The position numbers and the translations under genes were made by a program. Under the pieces are notes generated by a model. That model did not search any database, was not told where the DNA came from, and saw only the letters and a list, made by a program, of their open reading frames with translations. A stretch of 64,000 nucleotides of DNA from Isoetes taiwanensis (Eukaryota > Streptophyta > Lycopodiopsida > Isoetales > Isoetaceae), in NCBI GenBank assembly GCA_021234155.1, contig JAJEKV010000008.1:22845106-22909105 (forward strand), in the 5' to 3' direction. Of the stretch, positions 33,228-44,649 are shown piece by piece. Position 1 is the first letter of the stretch. The number at the start of each line of letters is the position of its first letter.

Positions 33228-34231
33228 CACTAGAGTTGTCCCTTGATGAACCCAAATGGGTTCATTCGTACACGTTTTTTGAAATTCTATTATAGCTCCG
33301 AGATAAAGAATTTGTCTACATACTCACAATATGTTGTCATCCATATGAGTGTATATATAAGGAAAAATTTATGAAAAATATAGAAAGCTTCTATTACCAA
33401 ACATAGTGTGGAGCCGAATGCAAAGGGATCAAGTTTACTCTCAAAGTCTTTAACATTTCTCACATTATTTTGCAAATATGATTTTTCCTCGGAATTCTAA
33501 TTCTTCCATCTTGTAAATCATGATATGAGAAATCTATCACAAGAAGAATTAGAAAAATCTATGGTAGAATTTGCGAGAAATAAATCCTTAAAGTTTGAAG
33601 TTCAGAAGTTCTTTATGGATCTAGTTAGGTCCCCCGAGGGTCAAAATTTTGAAAATTCATAGTATTACTCCACTTTTTAGAAAAATGAAATCCAATTAGC
33701 AAGACATGTAGTACTTAGTATCTATTTCCATTGAAAAATAATAGTACCTTCACATTCTTATTCTATTTCAAATATCATAGATATGAAATGGTTCCTGAAT
33801 GTTTGTTTTTCAAAAATTCCTTAGGGACCTGACTGGGTCTCTCAAGGATTGAAATTATGATTTACTCATCGATACATCAAGTTTTTATGAAATCACATGA
33901 AATTTAAAAAATGAGTAGCATTTGTAGGCTACATCCATAGAAAATTAATGTTATCTTGAAATTTCTATTTCATGTTAAGTGTCATGAGATTATATCATAT
34001 CATCGAAACCATTGAATTGAGTGTATTTCAAGGTGCAATTGTGTCAAACTTGTGAAGAATTCTATTTTGCCATTGAATATCGTGGTACAACTTCGAGTTA
34101 ATCTTACAATTCAGGTGTTCATAGTTAAAATATCATAAGTATCATGAAGAACTAGTCCCTAATATGGAGAAGGGATTGAGGGACCCATACGGGTTGATGA
34201 ACCCAAACAGGTCTTTGAGACAACTCTAGTG
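33228..34231. mobile_element. 1004-bp terminal-inverted-repeat element, non-autonomous
   Basis: It begins CACTAGAGTTGTC and ends GACAACTCTAGTG, a perfect 13-base inverted repeat, flanked by TTAA on both sides (33224-33227 and 34232-34235). The subterminal parts also match in inverted order (TGATGAACCCAAA with its complement near 34195). No transposase is encoded. The CACTA start suggests an En/Spm-type deletion derivative, but those make 3-base duplications; TTAA would fit a 4-base duplication, so the superfamily is open. Confidence 0.8.
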
Positions 34232-34235
34232 TTAA

Positions 34236-34842
34236 TACAATCCCAAGATACGCGAGGATGATTTTCATATGGAGCAACCCCTTGGAATATCTGTTAGGGT
34301 AAGGAGACGTGTGCGCCCATCATAAAGTGAAGAAGCTCAGAGAAATGAAAGAAACCTAAACCTAAAAGAATCATGCAAAATATTGACGGTCTGGATTTTT
34401 TTAACCATACTACCATGTAATTTCTAATTGTAGAATAGAAATACCAGAGGTTGAATAATAAAAAAATTATTCTAATCATACACTTAGAAGGTTCAATGGT
34501 TAAGCTGAACATTGGTAGAGTTTACGATATTCAATGAAGCAAACGTTAACTCATAAAAATGCAATACCGAATTGAATGTCGTTTTCAAGGTGGACATGAA
34601 CTCCACAAGGGGACTAGAGATAATGCAATACCAAGCTGAATGCCATTTCCAAGGTGGACCTGAATTCCACTAAGGGGACTGGAGATATCAATCTAATTTA
34701 GAGAAGGGAAAATCAGTTGCTAACAAGGATCCATTTATTTTAAGAAGATACAACAACACATGGGTCAACTAGGGGGTCTCAAAACATCCGTTGCTAATAA
34801 GACCACTGGGGGCATGATTTTAAGAAGAATCAGCAGTGTATT

Positions 34843-34873
<31 letters not shown>

Positions 34874-35550
34874 AACACCCGGACATAACTTGTTTGGACA
34901 ACAATCCTACTAGCACATCAAACTATTTCGGTCAATCCCTCTATAGCTTAATCATTCCATCCCATGACCAATTAGATCATAGTCTGGTGCATCAATCCAT
35001 GGATAACAGGTTCTTAAACTATTAACTTTTTGTAAAGCATAAATCATATGAAGACCACCTATCTGTAAGGTATTGGCCAGCAGTCTTTATGCCATCATAT
35101 AATTGTGACAATAACAAATGATCTCTAATGACATTTCCATATAGAAATGCATGAATAGACTATTTAAACAGAGCAAAGTATTTACCACCACATGAATCAT
35201 ACAACCACGTGAATCTGTGCGTACCAAAATTTCCATATATTCAAAAACATGATCTTATAACAGCATATACATGCATGATCATCACATATGTATGACCTGA
35301 GTTATCTTTTTGTTCTGAGTCAGTTCTTTCCTCAAACAAAACATGTATACTATGTCTTATTATGCATAACATAACAGCAAATGCACTTAGCCTAGTAATA
35401 GATTTTGCCTATAGCGAATACAAAATTCAGATTTTTCTCAAACCCGTATTCATTTCAGTTTTATATCCAGCATATCTTTAAGCCTTTGTATCCAAGACCA
35501 TACATCCGTTTCGAGCAACCAATCACCATAACAGCAAAGCAAATGCATTG
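34236..35550. other. Interval without recognised gene
   Basis: AT-rich. It holds an A run at about 34850-34875 and two similar 70-base pieces (AATGCAATACCGAATTGAATG near 34558 and AATGCAATACCAAGCTGAATG near 34621) forming a diverged tandem pair. No coding content. Confidence 0.5.
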
Positions 35551-35664
35551 GGAGAAGAATCACCACGTACCTGCAGCCAATCATGAGAACGTTAGTGATA
35601 GACTCGGTAACGACCCAAGGGCCAAAAGGTACATCAGGTGATTCTTGGCTCTTCGCCCTTCACC
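35551..35664 (+). ncRNA. Structured repeat motif, copy 4 (variant type, strand uncertain)
   Basis: Outer stem AGAATCACC (35556-35564) with GGTGATTCT (35637-35645), 9 pairs. Inner stem GTACCT (35567) with AGGTAC (35627). Small stem CGTTA (35590) with TAACG (35608). Tail hairpin GGC-TCTTC-GCC (35647-35657), then CTTCACC. The architecture equals copies 1-3 with other stem sequences. An alternative pairing, GGTACAT with ATGTACC (35666 onward), could compete with the outer stem. Confidence 0.6.
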
Positions 35665-36342
35665 CAATGTACCCTTTGCTCTTGATAAATGAGAGCCTAC
35701 TAAGAACGTATGGTTCAGATAACATAGTAATTCAAATGAATTAAAGATCACTGTTAAACATCACAGTAGATTTTACTGAAGGTATTTAGCGAGAAAAGTA
35801 CAACTAGCATATCAAATTGGCCTGTAGATATCAGATAACATATCTTATTGGCCTATTATTATGTCTCATAAAGGAACCATTTGGAAACCTGCTTAAATAT
35901 ATACAAACCTGGGTTTGTAGACCTGGACTGCAGCCTTTTGCTTCACAAATCGTTTGCTTCACAGATTTGAATGGGCCTTATGGTAGGTTTTTCTGATCAG
36001 AGAAAGAACACTTTTATGCCAAGTAGCAAACACGATGGACATATTACCATGAGTAATCCATGAAACAAAATTCGAAATTGGAGAAGAGGTCCATATCTAG
36101 CACAAGAAATCATTTTGATGCAACTGTGCTTGCAGACACAAATCGAGCTGGCAACTAGCTCGAAAATGGGTAAGAGACCTTTTCCTTGCAGAAACAGATT
36201 AAGTCTGATGGACATATTACCATGAGCACTCCTGTAACAAAATTCTATCATTGCTGAATCAGCCACCCTTTAACGTAGTTAATTTAGACCAGTACATCCG
36301 TTTCGACCAGCAAAACACCATAACAGCAAAGACAATACATTA

Positions 36343-36456
36343 GGAGAAGAATCACCACATACCTGCAGCCAATCATGAGAACGTTAGCGATAGACTCGGT
36401 AACGACCCAAGGGCCAAAAGGTACATTAGGTGATTCTTGGCTCTTCGCCCTTCACC
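36343..36456 (+). ncRNA. Structured repeat motif, copy 5
   Basis: Near-identical to the copy at 35551. It is part of a duplicated block (about 35500-35680 and 36290-36480). Outer stem AGAATCACC/GGTGATTCT and tail hairpin are intact; the inner stem has one G-to-A change (ATACCT against AGGTAC). Confidence 0.55.
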
Positions 36457-36807
36457 TAATGTACCCTTTGCTCTTGATATCTTACAATCTACTAAGCATG
36501 TACGTTCGCCTATATGATAGAATAATCAGCATATAGCTAAGCAAGATTGCTAGTTTAATCCTATAGTCCAGATCACGACTACAATATAATTGGTTATTAC
36601 TCTATTACTCTGGTATATCCAGCATATCACATGGGTCTGTCAACTGCCCTATATAGATCTTATTGACCATATTTCTATTTATATGATTAAGGTTAAACTC
36701 AGCTTTCCCATAACCTGTCCAAAAGATCAAAGATCAAATTTATACATCACAAGTGATCTATTAAGCTATTATTGCCTTATATTATCGTGTACAAACCACC
36801 TAAGCTG
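36457..36807. other. Interval without recognised gene
   Basis: AT-rich flank of the copia insertion; nothing recognised. Confidence 0.5.
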
Positions 36808-37257
36808 TGTTAAATGGTGTCATGTTATTTGGGAGACCTATGAGAAGCAGTGGCAGTAGGTCAAAGTCAAAGTCAAAGTCAAAGTGGCGGGCACCCCCTA
36901 CCCGGGTGTTGCTGGGCTCGCTAGAAACACACAGACAACCCCTGCCCGCCACTTAGGGTTTGCGTTGACCAGTCAAAGTCAAAGTCAACTAGGGCCGAAA
37001 TTTTAGGAGAGCAAGTCTATCTACTCCGGATTTTTAGGCAAGTTGGAGAACTTTCCATATGAAGGGAGATGCACAATATGACAAGTGGATGCACCCAGAT
37101 TGGAAAGAAAATATGGACATAAATGTGGAGTGATGCAAAGAGGGGAGGGCTTGCAGGTCGAGATAGTGAAGCAGGAGATTGTTTGAGCGCCTGATTGATC
37201 TTGGTGTCAGTGTATTGAGTATCAGTTTATTGAATACATCATCTTCAGATCCCAACA
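36808..37257 (+). repeat. 5' LTR of the copia element
   Basis: 450 bases, TGTT...AACA. It contains a block absent from the 3' LTR: a (GTCAAA)n run, a GC-rich GGCGGGCACC...CCCGCC hairpin-like part and GTCAACTAGGGCCG. This could be a nested insertion in the 5' LTR or a deletion in the 3' LTR. Confidence 0.85.
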
Positions 37258-37450
37258 GTGGTATCAGAGCCATGTCAAGCAGGTTTGGAGCAGGGTTGTT
37301 GAACTCTATTGCAATTGTTTGAGCGCCTGATTGATCTTGGTGTCAATGTATTGAGTATCAGTTTATTGAATACATCATCTTCAGATCCCAACAGTGGTAT
37401 CAGAGCCATGTCAAGCAGGTTTGGAGCAGGGTTGTTGAACTCTATTGCAA
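37179..37450. repeat. 136-base direct duplication across LTR end and primer site
   Basis: TTGTTTGAGCGCCTGATTG at 37179 recurs at 37315, one mismatch. The primer site and LTR end therefore appear twice. Confidence 0.9.
37259..37271 (+). other. Primer binding site of the copia element
   Basis: TGGTATCAGAGCC, tRNA-iMet type, directly after the 5' LTR. Confidence 0.9.
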
Positions 37451-39605
37451 AGGTGTATGAAGGGGACGGGCTTTCCAGATTTGGAAGGAACAAATCAAAA
37501 ATGTTCTTGAAAATGAAGGGCTGCGGGGAATTAGTTCAAGGAACTAGTTCAAGTGGGGATGCGTCTGTGGCTGCAAGAAGAAGTTCTACCTCCGGAAAGT
37601 CCGGTGAAACTTCAAGAGTCCGTGAAGTAGACTCAAGTAAAAGTGGTAAGGATGAAGTTGTTAAACTTCGTGAAGCATATGGTATTTTGACCACAAAGTT
37701 GGGGCTTCAATTTCTTTCAAGATAAGGGAAAGTCCCCTAGTGATATTTGGAAGTTCCTGCTCAAAAACTATGAGGAAAAACATCATCTCAGATTGATGTT
37801 CTTGATAAAGCACTTGGGATGCTAAGGGTAAAAAGAAGGTGATGACTTACCAAAGTTTTTCTCTAAGTTTGATAACATTGTGGCGAGACTTAGAAGGTCT
37901 TTGGGGTATTCTTTATTGTATGATGATAATGTGCATGTGGCAAAAAGCTTGAGGGGAACAAGCGATTTTGTCAACTCTTATTAGGAATGTGGCCAAAACG
38001 AGAGAGGGCGTGAGAAGAAATGATTCGAACGAGTTTGAACAAAATAAGGTATTGTATGATGATAATGTTGTATGCGAGGTAAGGGCAAAGCAAAGTTTTC
38101 GGAAAAAGTGCTAAAGATAAGAGTGAAATAGGTCCTTGTTTTCACCGCAAAGCAAAAGGGCATTTAAAGATAAGTTGTCCTAAATTGAAAGAGGTTGAGT
38201 GCTTTAACTGTGGAGGCGAGAGGTCACTTTGCAAACAAGTGCTCAAGCAACAAAATGAATAAGCCCGAGACCAAGTAGAGGAAGAAATTATTCTAGAGGT
38301 CGAGGAAGAAATCACGATACACAAAGGTCTCTTTGTAAATTTGGTGCAAGATATTGAAGAAGAATCAAGTGAAGAGGATGAAGATCTTTGAGGTAAGTAA
38401 TTATGACATTTTGGTTGTTTCAAAAGAAAAATCTAATGATGATGATGAAATGTTAATATTAGATAGTGGAGCGTAAAAAATCCGTGACGATTCGACCAAA
38501 TTATTCAAGGAGAAAAAGAAAGGAAGAATTAAGCATATCAAGTTAGGAAATGGGAAGTTACAAGATGTTCAATGCGGGAATGTTAGAATTGTTTGACCTT
38601 CAAGGGAGAGCAAATAAACTTGAAGGATGTTTTGTGTGTACCTTCACTAGTCGAAATTTAATTTACATTTGCCACGATTAGTAGACATGGATTACCTTTG
38701 TTGTTTTGACAAGTATCAATGTAAAGTGCTTTTGAATAATGAGATCAAATTTCTTGGAAGAAGATTTGGTAATTTGTTTGCATTGGATAGTGGTTGTTTG
38801 CCCTGTGTTAATTACGTTATGATTCCGGATATGGATACTTGGCATCACGAGGTTATGTCATGTTAATCATAGCACCATAGATACTATGATTAAACAAAAA
38901 TAATCAAAGCAAAAAATGAAGTTGATGAGCCAAGACGCCTAGGTTGCATGTTAGGAAAACATGCAAGATTGCCTTTAAAAGGGCAAAGAGAAAACCAAAG
39001 GGGTGTTGGAGCTAGTGCATATAGATCTCTGTGGCCCTCTTAATGTTAGAGGAATATCGGGAAAAAAAGGTATTTCATTACCTTTATTGATGACTTTAGT
39101 AGAAAGACAACATGCATGTGTCTTAGAACTAAAGATCAAGCCTTTGAGGCTTATAAAATGTTTGTACTGCGAAGTGGAATTAGAAACGAGGAAAAAAAAG
39201 TGAAATGTATTCGATCCGACCGTGGTGGAGAGTTCATGTCATCTGAGTTTATCAAGTTTTGCAAGGTAAGGGGAATAAAGAGACAGTTTACATGTAGTTT
39301 TCTCCACAAACTAATGGTATTTGCTGAAAGGAAAAATAGGACAATTTTAAATGTTTGTCGAGCTATGATAAAACACAGGGCTACCCAATTATTTGTGGGA
39401 GGAAGCTGTCTTAACAAATGATGAAAGTTCGAGAATATGTTACCAAATAGAGTCGATTGGAATGATCCCGAGATGAGCTATGGTGGGGAGTTAAACCAAA
39501 CTATGAGACACCGAGAGTTTTTGTTGTCTAAGCTTTGTTCATGTACCAAAGCAACAAAGGTTAAAGTTGGATGATCGAGCAAGAATAGCCTTTCTTGTAG
39601 GATAT

Positions 39606-39850
39606 GTTCAGAAATTGAATACGAACTTTATTGATGATGATGATGAGCAGGATGCCAACAAACTCTCCTCTCAACAAGTTGGTGCTGAAGACGCTTCAGA
39701 TAGTGTGACAGATTTTCTCTGTTAATCCTAAAGAAAAGGAAGTTCAGAAATTGAATACGAACTTTATTGATGATGATGATGAGCAGGATGCCAACAAACT
39801 CTCCTCTCAACAAGTTGGTGCTGAAGACGCTTCAGATAGTGTGACAGATA
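39606..39850. repeat. Offset-136 direct duplication (108 bases match)
   Basis: GTTCAGAAATTGAATACG at 39606 recurs at 39742; the match ends after GTGACAGAT. Confidence 0.85.
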
Positions 39851-39884
39851 CTATAGAAAAGGAGGTAACACGTACCCAAAGGTG

Positions 39885-40089
39885 TTGGATACTGAAGTAC
39901 CAAAATCTTATAGAGAAGCTATAAGTGTGGGTGATGCAAAAGAATGGAAAATTGACAGGTAGAAGTAGGAGAATACAAAGTGAAGCAGAAGGTGTAAACC
40001 TTATTGAAATCCTTGCCTTGTTGGATACTGAAGTACCAAAATCTTATAGAGAAGCTATAAGTGTGGGTGATGCAAAAGAATGGAAAATT
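39885..40089. repeat. Offset-136 direct duplication (69 bases match)
   Basis: TTGGATACTGAAGTACC at 39885 recurs at 40021; the match ends after GGAAAATT. Confidence 0.85.
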
Positions 40090-41604
40090 GCCATGAATGA
40101 TGAGCTGGATGCATTTAAGAGAATAGGGACGTATGAGCTTGTAAACTTACGAAGGAAGGTAGACATGCGATTGGGGTGTAAATGGATATTTAAAATCAAA
40201 GCGAGGAGTACAACCTCACTCAATTAAGTATAAAGCTCGATTAGTAGCACAGGGGATATACGAAGAAGAAGGGAATTGACTATGAGGAAACTTTTTCCCC
40301 TATAGTAAAAATAACAAGTATCGGGATGTTGTTAGCATTAGCAAATGCAAAAGAATTTTGAGGTACATCATATGGATGTCTCTCTTGCTTTCTTGAATCT
40401 TTGACTTGGAAGAGGATATCTTTATGATGCAACCTCGGCTTTGAGCAAGGGAAAGATAAAGTGTGGAAACTTAAAAAGGTTGTATATGAAATTTGAGAGG
40501 CAGGTCCACCAAGACAATGGTATATTTGCATGGACTCATATTTAAGGGAACAAGGTTTTATAAAACTAAAGGATGATGGAAATATTTATTTATTTAAGGA
40601 TGGAAATGAAGTATGCTATATTGCATTATATGTAGATGACAATGTGATGGTTAGTAGCAATCTTGATGTGCTACAAAATGCAAAGACATTCTCAAGAATC
40701 GGTTTAAAATAGCCGGACTTGGGCGAACTTAAAAGTTTTTAGGAATTGAAGTCTTGAGGAGATAGAGACAAGCAAGGTTCTTACTTTGACACAAGGTGAG
40801 AATATTGCGGGCATGCTCAAAAGATTCAATATGGAAGATTGTAAGGTGGTAAAAACTCCCATGGTTCCAGGTAACAAACTAACCTTGAATTTGAATGATG
40901 ACAGTCGAGAAATGGAAAACATTCCATATCAAGAGTTAGTTGGTCGCTTACTATATTTATCTAGTTGCACAAGACTCGATATTTCATTTGCGAGTCAATA
41001 TTCTAAGTAGATTTTGTCATAACTTTGGAAAAGAGCACCGGCAGGTGACTAAGAGGGTTCTAAGATATTTGAAAGGAACGTAGATTATGGGATACAATTT
41101 AATTACGATAACATGGAGTTGCTATCATTTGTGATTGATTTGGGGTGGAGACCACGATGAAAGAAAATCAACCTTCGGGAATTATTTGCATGCTAGGAGG
41201 AGGGCCCATTTCATGGAAATGCAGGGAAGCAAAGGCAAATAGCTTGTCATCTGCGAAGCGAGAATATGCATTGCAAACCCCTTGCCGCTAAGGAAATAGT
41301 ATGGAGTGAAAAGGTTGCTACAAGAAATAGGTATAGAGCAAAGAAAACCTTTGAAATTGTTTTTCCAGTCTCGATTTGCATAGGAATGACGAAAAATCCA
41401 ATACAACATGAAAGGACCAAGCATATCGAACTGGAGATGCATTTCATAAAAAGGGATCTAGTGAAGAAAAGAATCATTGAAGCTGCAATATGTTCAAAGC
41501 TGAAAAATGGGTTGGCGAGATATTTTGACAAAGGCTTTGTGAGTTAAAATTTAGTAGGCCGAGACATATGATGGGTTGCAAGGAAAAATAACATGAAGGG
41601 AAAG

Positions 41605-41922
41605 TGTTAAATGGTGTCATGTTATTTGGGAGACCTATGAGAAGCGAATGTGATAGGTCAAAGTCAAAGTGAAAGGCAAGTCTATCTACTCCGGATTTTT
41701 AGGCAAGTTGGAGAACTTTCCATATGAAGGGAGATGCACAATATGACAAGTGGATGCACCCAGATTGGAAAGAAAATATGGACATAAATGTGGAGTGATG
41801 CAAAGAGGGGAGGGCTGGCAGGTCGAGATAGTGAAGCAGGAGATTGTTTGAGCGCCTGATTGATCTTGGTGTCAGTGTATTGAGTATCAGTTTATTGAAT
41901 ACATCATCTTCAGATCCCAACA
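41605..41922 (+). repeat. 3' LTR of the copia element
   Basis: 318 bases, colinear with the 5' LTR apart from the block noted there. Followed by AGCTG. Confidence 0.85.
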
Positions 41923-41927
41923 AGCTG

Positions 41928-42550
41928 TCCGCTTGTGCCTGCTCCATAACTTGTAGCCTTCTATTGAAACTTCCACTATCGTGCAGGCCATGCATTATAT
42001 GCATATAGGAGGTCGTGTTTACCAACAAAAGGAGCACCAGACCTATCCCATAGGTCTGTCATCTGCATCTATATGGACCTTATTGGTCATTTATCCATTT
42101 AATATATGCTTTGAAAATTAAGCTTAGTCATCCTATAATCTGCCTAAAGGATCAGAGAATTAAGTATGCTACAGTACTTTCGTGTATAAACTACTGAAGC
42201 CGTCTACTCATGCTCATATCATATCTGCATGCCTTTTAATGATACTTCAACCATCATGGGTCATGTATACATCATGGATCCTATTGGCCATTTATCTAGT
42301 TAAAAGAATAAGTTTAGGCTAAGCCATTCAAGACTCTGTCTAAGAAATCAGAGATCTAATTTATAAGTTACAACTGAGCTGATATTCTTGTTAAAGCTTT
42401 ACATATTCGTGTAAGGACACCCTTAGCTATCTGCTCATGCCCATCCATATCTTGTTACCCTTTATTGATACTTCAATCTTCATGGGTCTTGTTTAACTCA
42501 GGAAGGGTCATTTTTAATTTAGAGAAATCACAGCTGATACATTTTTACCT
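41928..42550. other. Interval without recognised gene
   Basis: AT-rich flank. Two diverged pieces (ATATGGACCTTATTGGTCATTTATCC near 42071 and a relative near 42270) also resemble 36640, so they are old duplications. Confidence 0.4.
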
Positions 42551-42556
42551 GTAAAT

Positions 42557-42959
42557 CCTCGTTTTCAGAATCAATGTCCTCTTCATTTTGTTGTGTCTCA
42601 GGCACATATTGTTCACTATTACTGCCTCTGAAATATCCCCCTGGGTTTCGATTAAATCCTCCACCTCTTTTAACTGTATAGCCGATTTTGCTATCCTCAA
42701 AACTCCTCTTGGAATCAAAGCTTCGACCGCCTTCCCTTCTATTCATATTTAGTTGCTTCAGTCTTACAGAGTTCTTGCACCAGAGAAGCTCCCTCTCCGT
42801 CTCTATATTTGGTGTCAACTCTTCCTCAGAACTGTGGCTACCAGACCAGCCATCTGAATTAAAACCCATGAATCAATTGCCTGCCAAAATCTCAGGAAAT
42901 ATTTTGGGTCTTACACGATCTGCCAGGTCTTGTAAAGGATCGAGGATCCGCCATACCAT
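42557..42959 (-). CDS. Possible first exon of an unidentified gene, one in-frame TGA
   Basis: On the minus strand ATG 42959 opens MVWRILDPLQDLADRVRPK, then after one TGA (near 42876, CGA expected) it continues FMGFNSDGWSGSHSSEEELT and ends EDIDSENEDLQ at a strong donor, CAG/GTAAAA. It is acidic, then R/G-rich (KRGGGFNRNPGGYFRGSN). It could start instead at the second ATG (42869). No family is recognised. The next exons would lie at lower coordinates, possibly with the copia element in the first intron. Confidence 0.4.
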
Positions 42960-42975
42960 TTAGGTCAAAACCCTA

Positions 42976-43891
42976 GTCTTCACCATAAATTGCAACGGCG
43001 GTATAATCAAACTCTTGTCAATTATTTTTCGAGAAAATGCCCCTTACCCATGGTCACATTTAGTATTTGGCAAAGGTTACACTTAATCGTTTATACTAGC
43101 TATTTTTTAATGGTGTTAAGCCGACCATTTTTGTATTTCCACTACAACATCAGTCATGCTTTGTTATGCTTATTTGAACCAAGCAATCCGGACAAATATC
43201 ATTAAATTGCTACATCAAGTTCAAGGAGTATTCCTATACATGTTATTAAAAAAAAAAAAAAACCTTAAGTCTTTCTAGAACCCAAAAAGGAACCATCAAG
43301 ACTTTAACCTTACCATTCCTAATCTGCAGATTGAGGACTTAAAGGTTCAATAAGCAGCCCCAAAGAAAACAGGTGCAGCTCTCTTTAGGCCAAGACTTGG
43401 ATATAATTTATAAGTATAAACTTGTCAGATTATTGAACAAAGATATCTTCAAACTTTATATTCAAACAATGCGTATACAACATCATATAAAATTCATACA
43501 GTTTATCAAAGGCATGCCTAGATGTTGACTAATTCTGCCATATAGTTTCCATCAAACATTATTTTTGGATACTTGTTCTAAGTCAAAGAACAATTTGTAA
43601 AGGAAAAATGTGTTAACAAGATAACTTTCCTTGTAATTCTAGCTGTAGCAGCAGCAAATCCGTAACCAAAATGGGCAGTGTAAGTTCCCATAAAATCAGT
43701 CAATGTATGTCTTCAGCAGAATCCACATTATTTCTGCATTTTCAAGATAAGACTTAAATGTTGAAATTTCATGTGCCAAACAGAATAGATAGCAGGGTAC
43801 TTATCTGCATCAATTATGCTATTTGTAGCAAGAAGTTTGCTCAAATAATCATGTAGTATTTTGTAACATTCATCCTAAGAACGAAAATCAC
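42976..43891. other. Interval without recognised gene
   Basis: AT-rich with an A run near 43247; no coding content seen. Confidence 0.5.
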
Positions 43892-44005
43892 GGAGATGGA
43901 GTTCCGGTTACATGCAGCCAACCAGACAAATGTTAGCCTAAAAAGGGTAACAATGAAAGGACTGACAGGTAAGCAAAGGAACACCATGGTTTATCACCCT
44001 TCACC
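43892..44005 (+). ncRNA. Structured repeat motif, copy 3 (strand uncertain)
   Basis: Outer stem ATGGaGTTCC (43896) with GGAACaCCAT (43978). Inner TTACATG with CAGGTAA. Small stem TGTTA/TAACA around GCCTAAAAAGGG. Tail hairpin GGT-TTATC-ACC (43988-43998), where copies 1 and 2 have GGC/GCC, then CTTCACC. Paired changes in three separate stems support a conserved RNA fold. Confidence 0.6.
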
Positions 44006-44430
44006 ATGTTTACTTCAAAATATGTGGCTATCAAAGCTCACATTAACTTCAAAATCAATGTAAATAAACTCTAGATTCTTCAAAAACCTGCCAACATGAC
44101 CGTCAACAAACTGCTGCAGCTGCAATTTTTTTAAATAAAGATAGCATTCTATAATGGTGGCATTCCACGTTTTTTATCGTGGCCAAATGGACGTTGAATG
44201 CAATGCATCCATGTCCCATAGTCAGCATATAATATTTTGGAGTAGATATCTACAAGAATTAAGTTTTCTAGCCACCAAATTCTGCGACTCATATTTCAGT
44301 GTTCACAACCACAATGACAAGCCAGTAATCTTGTTATACCTTACGATGCATTTATAATATATCTTCAATGTCAAATGTTTATCAGATCAGGAGTCCCAGC
44401 CATTTCATTGACGTACAAAGTAAAAAATGA
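44006..44430. other. Interval without recognised gene
   Basis: AT-rich; nothing recognised. Confidence 0.5.
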
Positions 44431-44438
44431 AATCATAC

Positions 44439-44560
44439 AGACCTTTATTGGAGCTTCGACTCTGTTTTGGCGTTGTTGCAATAGCATTAGAGATTGAAAT
44501 CCTTGTTGTCCAGTCAATCTTGATATATAGATTACCAGCATCCAACGAACATGGAAAACA
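44439..44560 (-). CDS. Possible exon of an unidentified gene
   Basis: On the minus strand the frame reads DAGNLYIKIDWTTRISISN then ATTPKQSRSSNK and ends at a good donor, AAG/GTCTGT. It is on the same strand as, and downstream of, the H3-like exon at 45363-45537, so it could be a later exon of the same transcription unit. No family is recognised. Confidence 0.3.
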
Positions 44561-44649
44561 ATACTGGAGCGCACTAGAATGCTCATAATCCAGATTCACA
44601 CAATAGCACATAGCACAGACGAAATGGATCGCTATCTACTGCTCATATA

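Larger units (their letters stand above)
37400..41547 (+). pseudogene. gag-pol remnants of the copia element
   Basis: A gag-like frame at 37409-37725 (SSRFGAGLLNSIAKVYEGD). Remains of a CCHC knuckle near 38200 (CFNCGG). Protease DSGA near 38465. Integrase words HIDLCGPLNVRGISGKK near 39020 and CIRSDRGGEFMSSEF near 39212. RT words EWKIAMNDELDAFKR near 40080, GCKWIFKIK near 40180 and the catalytic YVDDNVMVSSN near 40630. RNase H pieces QHERTKHIELEMHFIKRDLV near 41405. The frame is interrupted many times, so no protein can be made. Confidence 0.85.
36808..41922 (+). mobile_element. Ty1/copia retrotransposon, decayed
   Basis: LTRs begin TGTTAAATGG and end CCCAACA. The target duplication AGCTG flanks both sides (36803-36807 and 41923-41927). 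The 5' LTR is 36808-37257, the primer site 37259-37271 and the 3' LTR 41605-41922. Internal order gag, protease, integrase, RT, RNase H fits Ty1/copia. Frames are broken by many stops and shifts, and three 136-offset duplications lie inside. Confidence 0.88.
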
